Source: Paenalicyclobacillus macrosporangiidus (GTDB lineage Bacteria; Bacillota; Bacilli; Alicyclobacillales; Alicyclobacillaceae). Taken from it: a DNA stretch of 64,000 nucleotides. Position 1 is the stretch's first letter; the number at the start of each line of letters is the position of its first letter. The position numbers were made by a program, and so were the translations under genes. Below are positions 47,570 to 55,253 of this stretch, piece after piece. Under the pieces are notes generated by a model. It saw only the letters and a program-made list of their open reading frames with translations. It made no database searches and was not told where the DNA came from. The DNA is taken from positions 124,001 to 188,000 of the forward strand of contig NZ_FPBV01000005.1 in assembly GCF_900116805.1 (NCBI RefSeq). Direction: 5' to 3'.

Positions 47570-48811
47570 GTGATCCGAGGACTGACCACGGCCGCATCCG
47601 GGATGACGGCTGCGGAACGGATGCAGCAGGTGCTCACCAACAACCTCGCCAACACCGAAACCCCAGGGTTTAAGGCGTCAAACGCCGAATTGCTCAGCTT
47701 TCCGGAGCAGTTGCTGCACATCATGGACTACCAGGGCGGCAACCCGGCATTGGGACCGGCCATCGGCACGATGCCGACGGGGGTCACGTTCCAAGAGGGC
47801 GTGCTCTGGTTCAGCCAGGGCGATCTCGTGCAGACGGGCAGGGCATTGGACGTGGCCATCTCGGACACCACCCCCGCCGGCCCGTACGCGGCGGTGGCGG
47901 CGGGGCCGGGGGGCGGCGCCGGTGCCGGCGGTGCGCCGGGCCTGGCGTCGGTCCAGGGCCCGGTGACGACGGGGGCCGGCGGCGTGCTGCAGGTGAACGG
48001 GCGCCCGCTGGCGGTCGTCGGGGCGAATGGACAAGCCATTCCCGGCGTGATGGCTATCCGCAATCCGGCCTATCAGGGCGTGGCCCTCACCGCGGCGGAC
48101 GGTACGGCCAATTACGATGCCCAAGGCAATCCTTCCTACCTGTTCGCAAACGCGGCGGGGCAGGTGCTCGGGCGGCCCGGCCAGCCGGGCTGGGAAGGCG
48201 CGTCGCTGCGCGTGGGGACGGAAGCGGACATGGGCTGGCACAGCTTCTTCCCGGTCGCCTTCTCCTCGGGACAGGTGGCGCAGGGCCTGGTCCTGACGCG
48301 GGACGGCCATTTCGACGTGGACGGGAACAACATCCTGGTGGACGCGTCCGGGCGTCCGGTGCTCCCGGTGGGGGCGGACGGGCTGCCAATCCTCAACGGG
48401 CGCATTCGCATCAACCCGAACTACACGGGGACGGAACTGTTCGGACCGGACGGCGGGCCCGTGGTGGATGCGCAGGGGCAGGCGTCGTACAGCGTGATCG
48501 ACACCAACGGAAACGTGATTGCGGGGCGGCTCGGCACGGTGGACGCGGACGTGACGCAGCTGCAGCCGCTCGGCGAGACGGAGTTCGAGGTCGGCGGAAC
48601 GCTGAATCCGGCTCAGGTGCGGGCGTTGCTGCGGCCGGGCACGGGTGCGCTCAAGCCGGGTGCAGAGGAGCAGAGCAACGTCGACGCGGCGGCCACGATG
48701 ACGAAGATGATGGCGGTGCTGGCGCAGTACGAGGCGAACCAGCGGGTCATCCGCACGGAGGACAGCCTGCTGCAATTGGCGGTGGAGCAGGTCGGCAAGG
48801 TCAACGCGTGA
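47570..48811 (+). CDS. flhO: Flagellar hook-basal body protein FlhO, expanded
   Basis: A 413-residue rod/hook family protein. The N-terminal motif TTAASGMTAAERMQQVLTNNLANTETPGFK (as NNLANTETPGFK) and the C-terminal EQSNVDAAATMTKMMAVLAQYEANQR (as EEQSNVD and YEANQR) are the paired helices that form the coaxial coiled coil. The middle is enlarged by Gly/Ala/Pro-rich sections (for example residues 107-145), so it exceeds the 270 or so residues of Bacillus FlhO. The GTG at 47570 follows GGAAGGAGGATGACCT. Confidence 0.87.
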   Translation: MIRGLTTAASGMTAAERMQQVLTNNLANTETPGFKASNAELLSFPEQLLHIMDYQGGNPALGPAIGTMPTGVTFQEGVLWFSQGDLVQTGRALDVAISDTTPAGPYAAVAAGPGGGAGAGGAPGLASVQGPVTTGAGGVLQVNGRPLAVVGANGQAIPGVMAIRNPAYQGVALTAADGTANYDAQGNPSYLFANAAGQVLGRPGQPGWEGASLRVGTEADMGWHSFFPVAFSSGQVAQGLVLTRDGHFDVDGNNILVDASGRPVLPVGADGLPILNGRIRINPNYTGTELFGPDGGPVVDAQGQASYSVIDTNGNVIAGRLGTVDADVTQLQPLGETEFEVGGTLNPAQVRALLRPGTGALKPGAEEQSNVDAAATMTKMMAVLAQYEANQRVIRTEDSLLQLAVEQVGKVNA

Positions 48812-48848
48812 TGAGGACGCGGCCGCCGGGCGGAAGGGAGGAGTCGCT

Positions 48849-49673
48849 ATGCAGTCGCTGTGGACGGGGCTGTCGGCGTTGCAGGCGAGTTTACGGTGGT
48901 TGGACAGGGTCTCGGAAAACGTGGCCAACAGCGATACGCCGGGGTATGCGGCGGACGCGGGATCGTTCGCGGACACGTTCACCCAGGTCTGGTCGTCGCA
49001 GGCCACCGCGCCGAGCGTCGCAGGCCGCTATACGCCGCCGGGCTGGGCGGGGGGCACGGGGGTGCTGGCCGTCAGCGCGGAGAAGCGGTTTGAGGGCATG
49101 CCGTTGCAGCGCACGGATAACCCGCTCGATCTCGCCGTCCAAGGCAACGCCTTCTTCCTGGTGGCGGGGCCGGATGGCCAGACCCGCCTGACGCGGGCGG
49201 GCAACTTCATCTGGAGCCGCCGGCCGGACGGGACGGTGGTCCTGGCGACGCAGACGGGTGATCCCGTGCTTGACACGCAGGGACGCCCGGTGCAGGCCCC
49301 TGGGGGCCAGACGGACGGCTTCACCGTCAGCGCCCAGGGAGACGTCAGCTTCGGCGGGAGGGCGACGGGCCAGCGGATTGCCCTGGCCGAGGTGTCGCTG
49401 CCGGATCAGCACCTGGTGCCGATCGGGAACAACGAGTACATCCCGGACCCGGCGGCGAACGTGCGCGTGGTGAACGCGGGGGCGGCTGGCGCGGCCGGTG
49501 GTGCCGGAGCGGGCACGGACACCGTTCTGCAGGGGGCGTTGTCGATGAGCAGCGCCGATCTGGTCAAGCAGATGACCGATTTGATTCAGGCCCAGCGGAT
49601 GTTCGATTTGAACGCCGAGGCCCTTCAAGTCACCAACCGCATGATGCAGGACGCGAACGGGATCAAGGCGTGA
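48849..49673 (+). CDS. flhP: Flagellar hook-basal body protein FlhP
   Basis: A 274-residue rod/hook family protein, likely the distal rod. The N-terminal SLWTGLSALQASLRWLDRVSENVANSDTPGY (as SENVANSDTPGY) and the C-terminal LIQAQRMFDLNAEALQVTNRMM are the terminal helices. The middle domain has NPLDLAVQGNAFFLV, a standard flagellar basal-body motif. The ATG follows GGAAGGAGGAGTCGCT, 38 bases after flhO, so the two are one operon. Confidence 0.92.
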   Translation: MQSLWTGLSALQASLRWLDRVSENVANSDTPGYAADAGSFADTFTQVWSSQATAPSVAGRYTPPGWAGGTGVLAVSAEKRFEGMPLQRTDNPLDLAVQGNAFFLVAGPDGQTRLTRAGNFIWSRRPDGTVVLATQTGDPVLDTQGRPVQAPGGQTDGFTVSAQGDVSFGGRATGQRIALAEVSLPDQHLVPIGNNEYIPDPAANVRVVNAGAAGAAGGAGAGTDTVLQGALSMSSADLVKQMTDLIQAQRMFDLNAEALQVTNRMMQDANGIKA

Positions 49674-49706
49674 TGGAAGGGCGCGGTTGATGACAGCAAG
49701 CGCGCG

Positions 49707-50564
49707 TCATTCATCCCGGGATGGCCGCCGCTCGCCTTCCGGGTCCTCCTCATCGGCATTCGATTTCTTGAAGAATCCCAGCTTTTCCGCGTCCTCCAGG
49801 CGGTAGCTCAACACGATGAAGGCAAAGCGGCTCTGGGGTTCGCCGGACGCGTCCGCGGGCGAGTCCAGGGGCAAGTCCCCGGACGTGACCTCGCGCGGGT
49901 CCCCGGATGCGTTCATAGGCGTGTTCTCGGACGTGCTCAGGGAAGTGTCCCCGGGCGCGCTCAGGGGCGGGGCCTTCGCATCGTCTTCCTCGTTTCCGGA
50001 ATCAATGACGGCGTTCAATGCTCTCGTCTTCGCACGCCACTCGGATTCTGTAAGGTCGTTCCAGGAGACGGTCATGTGAACGAGCGGATCGTCCGGGTGG
50101 CGTCCTTGATTTGTCGGGTGCCGCTCTTCATTTGCCGGGTGGCGTCCTTGATTTGTCGGGTGGTTCCCTTCCTCTGCGGGGGCCCGTTTCGCGCGCTCTG
50201 CCCGCAGCCGGGCGCCGTATTCTATCAACCGAAGGCCGGGCACCAACATCTGCTCGAATTGCGCGGTGACCGAGGGCATGTTCCCGAACACGGCGAGATC
50301 CAATGAAAAGTCCAGCTCCGGATGGGTGGACTGGTACAACTTCTCAATCAGGTTGCCGCGTTGCCGGGTGTCCACCACCTCCAGCAATCCCGCCTCCTCG
50401 AGCTTGTGCACATGGTAATACACTCTGGACGGGAGTTCGCCGATTTTCTCAGCCAGTTCGTTCACGGAGACAGGGCGGCTGGCATATTCGAGAATTCGGC
50501 TTCGCCGCGGGTCCAACAGCAGTTTGACCAACTCGGCGTCACGGAGTGGTTTCGGTTTCGACAT
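49707..50564 (-). CDS. ArsR-type HTH transcriptional regulator with repeat-rich tail
   Basis: A 285-residue regulator. The winged helix lies at about residues 5-70: LLLDPRRSRILEYASRPVSVNELAEKIGELPSRVYYHVHKLEEAGLL (as VNELAEKIGELPSRVYYHVHKL). The second half includes NHPTNQGRHPANEERHPTNQGRHP, a seven-residue repeat encoded by 21-base units near 50098-50165, and a second Ser/Pro/Glu-rich part before a C-terminal beta-rich end. The ATG at 50564 has GGGGAGA at good spacing; an ATG at 50570 is too close. Its start overlaps the end of the MFS gene, so it is the second gene of that operon and probably represses it. Confidence 0.75.
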   Translation of the reverse strand: MSKPKPLRDAELVKLLLDPRRSRILEYASRPVSVNELAEKIGELPSRVYYHVHKLEEAGLLEVVDTRQRGNLIEKLYQSTHPELDFSLDLAVFGNMPSVTAQFEQMLVPGLRLIEYGARLRAERAKRAPAEEGNHPTNQGRHPANEERHPTNQGRHPDDPLVHMTVSWNDLTESEWRAKTRALNAVIDSGNEEDDAKAPPLSAPGDTSLSTSENTPMNASGDPREVTSGDLPLDSPADASGEPQSRFAFIVLSYRLEDAEKLGFFKKSNADEEDPEGERRPSRDE

Positions 50565-51951
50565 GTGCATTCTCCCCAGTTTGAGACAGCGTCCAATTCA
50601 TGGGTGGGTCATCCTTGCCGCGCCCGTCCTGGCGGCGATCACGCTGGCGATACCCATCCTTGCCGCGATCATCCTGGCTGCGCCGGTCCTTGCGTTGCCG
50701 GCTTGGGACCGCATGCAGCGCTCTGTATCCCTTGAGCCACGGGAACGTCACGGCGGTCATCACCAACATTAAGCCAGAGACCGAGGTCGCGGTCAACGCG
50801 CCGAAGGCCGCGGAGAGCCATCCGCCGGACAGCACGCCGGCCATGGAACCCAGGTTGACCGCAGCTTGCAATAGGGCCGCACCGCGCCCCCGGAATTCCG
50901 CGGGTGTGATGGTGATGAACAGGCTGCTGACGGGAATGTTGACGAGGGCGTTCAGGATGCCCGTGACCATTGCCCATGCGTAGATGGGTACAAGACCGAA
51001 GAAAAGTTGCAACTGGTTGAGGGCGAGGACCGCGATGAAGCTGATGCCCAACAGCCCGCAGGTGGCCATGAGCGTGGTGCTCGGACGAACGCGCTTCAGC
51101 ACCGCCGGTGCGAACAGGGCGCCGACGATGGTTCCGGCCGCGAAGGCACTCTCCATCAAACCGAAATGGACTTTCGGCACTTGGAACACTTGCAGGAGCA
51201 CCACATTGTAGGTGGTATTGAAAACTCCCGCAGCCAGGGTCACCGGAATGAACAACAGCAGCAGAAAGCGCAGCGCGGGCACCTGGACCACGTGCCGGAC
51301 TCCGGATCGCAGAGCATCCAGGTACGATTCTTTCTCCGCATCATACCCCGGCTCATTCCCCGTCTCTTTCTCCGCCGCGACGACATCGGCCGCATTGCCC
51401 ACGTGCAGGGTTGCGATGAGCACCGCCGACAGAACGAATGTGCAGGCATCGAGGATGAAGATCAGCGGCACGTTGTGGAGGGCGAGCAGCGTGCCGCCGA
51501 CGGCCGGTCCGGCGATGCGCATCGCGGACCATGTGCTTTGAGAGATGGCCTGAGCCTCGGCGACGTGGGCTTCACCCACCACTTGAGGAATCACCGCGGA
51601 TCGTGCGGGCGCGAACAACGCGGTGCCCAACCCGTGCAGCGCCACCAACACGATCAGCACCATCGGGTGCCGCGCAGCGGGGATCATCGCTAGGACCACG
51701 CACACGCGGTAGAGATCGGCGCACACCATCAGGCGCTTCCGTGGCAGCCGATCCGCCAGCGGTCCGAAGAAAGGCCCCAACACGGAGGTGGGCAACAGTT
51801 GAGCAAACAGGACACATCCGACCATCCAGGCTTGGTCGGAACCCAGCGCGACGAGCACGACGATGGCGAGATCGGTGACGCCATCCCCGAACTGCGAGAC
51901 CACTTGTGCCAGCCACAGTTTCCGGAACTCCTTCTGGCGGATCAGGTTCAT
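50539..51951 (-). CDS. MFS efflux transporter with charged C-terminal tail
   Basis: A 470-residue major facilitator of the drug-exporter type with about twelve helices. The motif-A block reads GPLADRLPRKRLMV, and FAPARSAVIPQVV and GPAVGGTLL are typical of the MFS_3/enterobactin exporter-like group. A charged repetitive tail (KDRRSQDDRGKDGYRQRDRR) follows the last helix. The ATG at 51951 is placed after GCGGGGTG; the frame to 51972 is less likely. A near-perfect palindrome precedes it, and the HTH regulator follows in overlap. Confidence 0.85.
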   Translation of the reverse strand: MNLIRQKEFRKLWLAQVVSQFGDGVTDLAIVVLVALGSDQAWMVGCVLFAQLLPTSVLGPFFGPLADRLPRKRLMVCADLYRVCVVLAMIPAARHPMVLIVLVALHGLGTALFAPARSAVIPQVVGEAHVAEAQAISQSTWSAMRIAGPAVGGTLLALHNVPLIFILDACTFVLSAVLIATLHVGNAADVVAAEKETGNEPGYDAEKESYLDALRSGVRHVVQVPALRFLLLLFIPVTLAAGVFNTTYNVVLLQVFQVPKVHFGLMESAFAAGTIVGALFAPAVLKRVRPSTTLMATCGLLGISFIAVLALNQLQLFFGLVPIYAWAMVTGILNALVNIPVSSLFITITPAEFRGRGAALLQAAVNLGSMAGVLSGGWLSAAFGALTATSVSGLMLVMTAVTFPWLKGYRALHAVPSRQRKDRRSQDDRGKDGYRQRDRRQDGRGKDDPPMNWTLSQTGENAHVETETTP

Positions 51952-51972
51952 GGCCGCACCCCGCAAAGTCAT

Positions 51973-52007
51973 TGTCGATCGTTAAAATTTATTTTAACGA
52001 TTCGACA
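51973..52007 (-). promoter_or_regulatory. Palindromic operator before the MFS-HTH operon
   Basis: ATCGTTAAAA (51978-51987) and TTTTAACGAT (51992-52001) form a perfect 10-bp inverted repeat over TTTA. With one bulged T the arms extend by TGTCG and CGACA to 15 bp. It is AT-rich in a GC-rich region and lies 22 bases before the MFS start, the expected place for a repressor site. Confidence 0.75.
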
Positions 52008-52107
52008 CCAGTTTACTGAGGTTCGAGCGGGAATGCAACACCTTCCATTTCGTGCCCGAGCCTTCGGTGTGCACCGCTGGAGTGAGCGGGGCGCGGAGGG
52101 GTGGAGT

Positions 52108-52839
52108 GGTGGGATTGGAGTGATGGCGGTGCGGAGCCGGGGGCTATGACAGGGAGGGAGATAGGAAAGCGGGCCCTGGCGGGCCCGCCGACCGAACTGT
52201 GCTCGACCGCTCTTGTTGCCCGGGCCTTAGTCCGTCCGCGACGTAAGCCAGGTTTTCGTATAAAAACCCCGGGGTTAACGGCTAGCACCCGCGCCGGAGC
52301 GAGGATGTAACCCGGATTTTCGTAGAAAAGCGCCGCGTGCCGTCTGTGGAGTGCCGCACTTAATCCGAAAATCTTGCTCTCACCGGGCCTGTGTGGTCGC
52401 TGGAGCCGCCCAACCCGGCAACTTAAACCGCAAAATCGGATAGCGGAGAGGCGGCCAGTGTCAATGAAACGACGCGAATGGCGGGTCCGCTACGGTGGGA
52501 TTGGCGTGGTGGTGGCGATCGGCACGAGAGTTGTGCCAGGGAGGAAGATAGGAAGACGGGCCCTGGCGGGCCCGCCGACCGAACTGCGTTCGACCGCCAC
52601 TACCACCCGGGCCGCAGTCGGTCGCGACGTAAGCCGGGTTTTCGTATAAAAACCCCGGGGTCAGCGGCGGTCAGCCGTGCTTGAGCGAGGATGTAACCCG
52701 GATTTTCGTAGAAAAGCGCCGCGTGCTGTCTGTGGAGTGCCGCAATTAATCCGAAAATCTTGCTCTCACCGGGCCTGTGTGGCCGTTGAAGCCGCCTAAC
52801 CCGACAAGTTAAGCCGCAAAATCGGATAACGGAGGGGCA
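52108..52839. repeat. Tandemly duplicated non-coding element (two copies, 386-base period) with four TTTTCG boxes each
   Basis: Copy A (52108-52452) and copy B (52494-52839) are closely similar over about 345 bases. Each begins with a GGCGGGCCC hairpin block (GGGCCC-TGGC-GGGCCC). It then has two boxes in one direction, GTAAGCCAGGTTTTCGTA (52243-52260; B at 52629-52646) and GTAACCCGGATTTTCGTA (near 52307; B near 52693), and two boxes in the other direction, TTAATCCGAAAATC and TTAAACCGCAAAATCGG (B: TTAAGCCGCAAAATCGG). The boxes are better kept than the sequence between. No protein frame is conserved between copies. The remaining non-coding parts of 52002-53219 show nothing else. Confidence 0.85.
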
Positions 52840-53211
52840 GCCGTGGCGGGGAGGCAGCCGCGGCGCGGATCGAATGGTGGGGCTGCCGAGGTTGGATTGG
52901 ACTGGTGCCATGCCAAGGCCCGCTCGGTCTCTGCGAAGACGGCGCCGCGCTATGACGACCGCCGGACGCCCAAGGCCAGCTCGGGCCCCCAGCCCCGACG
53001 CCGCGCTCGTGTCGCCATGCTCCGCGCCGATCTCGGGAGCGCCAGGGCAGCTGCCGGTCCGCCCGGGCCCGCCAGGCCTGCGCCGGGTGCTCGCCGCGCC
53101 TCTGCATCCGCCGGCCTCGCGCAGCCCCATGGCATCCGCCGGGCCCCCACCAATGCCCCGCCAACGCCCCCGCCCCCCAGGGCTCCCGCCAATCCCTCCA
53201 ATCCCCCGCCT

Positions 53212-53241
53212 CAAACAAAGGCGGGCCCACCAGGGCCCGCC
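53212..53241 (-). terminator. Intrinsic terminator of the exporter operon
   Basis: On the minus strand GGCGGGCCC (53241-53233) pairs with GGGCCCGCC (53228-53220) over a four-base loop and is followed by TTTGTTTG (53219-53212). It lies 20 bases after the permease stop. Confidence 0.85.
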
Positions 53242-53260
53242 TTCCACTTCTCCACACGCC

Positions 53261-54472
53261 TCACTCAAACCGCAGTGCGTCAATCGGCTTCAGATTCGCC
53301 GCCTTGCGCGCCGGGTACACGCCGAACACAATCCCAATCACCACCGAGAACACCACGCCCAATCCCGCTGCCACCGGCGAGAACAGGTTGCCCGAGTTCA
53401 TCAGCCGGCCAGCGACCAGCGCGCCGATCCCGCCAATCGCCACGCCCAACAGCGCCCCCGCCACGCTCAGCGTCAGCGACTCCAGCAGGAACTGGAACAA
53501 AATCACGCCCTTCTTCGCGCCGATGGCCTTGCGGATGCCGATCTCGCGCGTGCGCTCCGTCACCGACACCAGCATGATGTTCATGATGCCGATGCCGCCG
53601 ACCAGCAGCGAGATCGCCGAGATGCCATCCAACAGAATCGTCAGCATCTGCGTGATGTTGCCCAGGGTGTTCAGCACCGTCGTCTGGTTCAGGATGTTGA
53701 AGTCGTCCGCCATGCCCGCCTTCAACTGGTGCGCCACGCGCAGCGTCGACTCGATCTCCAACTGCGCGCGGTACATGACGTCCGGCGACTTGGCCGAGGC
53801 GACAATCTGGCTGATGCGGTTGTTGCCCGTGAGCAAACTCATCTCCGTCGTGTACGGGATGTTGATCATGTCGTCCGCGCTCGCCAACCCGCTCGCGCCC
53901 TGCGGCGCCGCGACGCCGATGACCTCAAACGGGATGCTCTGAATCAAGATGGTCTCGCCCACCGGGTTGCGGCCCCCGAAGAGGGTCTGCGCCACCGAGC
54001 TGCCCAGCACCGCCACGTGCGACGCCGTCATCACATCCTGCGCCATCAGGTAGCGGCCCTGCTGCATCGTCACGTTGCGGATGGCCGCGTACGAGTCGTT
54101 TGTGCCCACGATGGACGTGTTGGTGTTGTTCGATCCGTAGACCACCTGGGCATTCGTCGTCACCACCGGGGAGGCGTAGGCGACATCCGGGTCCTGATCC
54201 AGGATCTGCTGCACGTCGTCCGCCGTCATCGTCGTCGCGCTGCCCACGCCTTGGCTGATGCCGCGCGACTGGGCCGACCCGCGCATCACCGTCAACACGT
54301 TCGATCCCAGGCTCTCCACCGACTTCGTCACCCCGTTCTTCGTCCCCAGCCCGATGGCCGAGCTCAGGATGACCGCCATCACGCCGATGATGATGCCGAG
54401 CATGGTGAGGAAGGATCGAAGTTTGTTCGACCGAAGGCTGCGCCACGCCACCCGGATGATCTCAATCGCCAC
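53261..54472 (-). CDS. MacB-type ABC permease
   Basis: A 403-residue membrane protein with the MacB/FtsX architecture: one N-terminal helix (about 18-40), a large extracytoplasmic domain rich in polar residues, and three C-terminal helices. Signatures are RSLRSNKLRSFLTMLGIIIGV and RTREIGIRKAIGAKKG, the coupling region. The GTG at 54472 follows GGGAGGTG; a much longer frame exists upstream but runs through the ATPase gene. The first 11 bases overlap the ATPase gene. It works with the adaptor and ATPase encoded upstream. Confidence 0.9.
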   Translation of the reverse strand: MAIEIIRVAWRSLRSNKLRSFLTMLGIIIGVMAVILSSAIGLGTKNGVTKSVESLGSNVLTVMRGSAQSRGISQGVGSATTMTADDVQQILDQDPDVAYASPVVTTNAQVVYGSNNTNTSIVGTNDSYAAIRNVTMQQGRYLMAQDVMTASHVAVLGSSVAQTLFGGRNPVGETILIQSIPFEVIGVAAPQGASGLASADDMINIPYTTEMSLLTGNNRISQIVASAKSPDVMYRAQLEIESTLRVAHQLKAGMADDFNILNQTTVLNTLGNITQMLTILLDGISAISLLVGGIGIMNIMLVSVTERTREIGIRKAIGAKKGVILFQFLLESLTLSVAGALLGVAIGGIGALVAGRLMNSGNLFSPVAAGLGVVFSVVIGIVFGVYPARKAANLKPIDALRFE

Positions 54473-55253
54473 GCCGCGCCACCTCCCGTCCCGTCCGGGG
54501 CGCGTCCGCCTCGGCCGTGCCGGCGGCCGTCTCTTCCGCCGCCGCCCCGTCCTCAGCCGTCCCCAGGTCGGCGCCCATCCACTCGTCCGCCTCCACGCGG
54601 CCGTCGCGGAATCGGACAATCCGCTTCGCCCGCTGGCCCACATCCGGCTCGTGGGTCACCAACACAATGGTGTTGCCCTGCTCGTGCAGCTCCTCGAACA
54701 GCCCCAGGATGTCCTCCGTCGTCCGGCTGTCCAGCGCCCCCGTCGGCTCGTCGGCCAACAGAAGGACCGGGTGGTTGACGAGCGCCCGCGCGATGGACAC
54801 CCGCTGTTGCTGCCCGCCCGACAACTCGTTCGGGCGGTTGTGCATCCGGTCCTTGAGCCCCACCCGTTCCAGGGCTTCCATCGCCCTGTCCCGCCGCTCG
54901 CGCGGGGGCACCCCGGCGTACAGCATTGGCAGCTCCACGTTCTCCAGCGCCGTCATGCGGAGAAGCAGGTTGAAGTTCTGGAACACGAACCCAATTTTCT
55001 GGTTGCGCAGTTCCGCCAGTTGATCCTCCGACAGGGCCGACACGTCATACCCGTCCAGTACGTACCGGCCCGAGGTCGGCACGTCCAGGCAGCCAATCAT
55101 GTTCATCATCGTCGACTTCCCAGACCCCGACGGCCCCATGATGGCGACGAACTCGCCCCGCTCGATGGTCAGGTTCACCCCGTTCAGAGCGCGGATCACC
55201 TGCCCACCGATCACGTACTCGCGCACCAGGTCGCGGATCTCAATCAGGCTCAT
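54462..55253 (-). CDS. MacB/LolD-type ABC ATPase
   Basis: A 263-residue ATPase. Walker A is GPSGSGKST, the Q-loop is VFQNFNLL, the signature LSGGQQQRVSIARAL, Walker B LLLADEPTGALDS and the switch VTHEPD. After the domain there is an Ala/Glu-rich tail of about 40 residues. The start overlaps the adaptor stop (ATGA). Such ATPases power MacB-like permeases without moving substrate through the membrane themselves. Confidence 0.92.
   Translation of the reverse strand: MSLIEIRDLVREYVIGGQVIRALNGVNLTIERGEFVAIMGPSGSGKSTMMNMIGCLDVPTSGRYVLDGYDVSALSEDQLAELRNQKIGFVFQNFNLLLRMTALENVELPMLYAGVPPRERRDRAMEALERVGLKDRMHNRPNELSGGQQQRVSIARALVNHPVLLLADEPTGALDSRTTEDILGLFEELHEQGNTIVLVTHEPDVGQRAKRIVRFRDGRVEADEWMGADLGTAEDGAAAEETAAGTAEADAPRTGREVARRGD

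Noticed and set aside
52874-54778. Plus-strand open frame opposite the exporter permease (634 codons)
   Set aside because: The minus-strand permease and ATPase have full motif sets; the plus product is Arg/His/Pro-rich noise.
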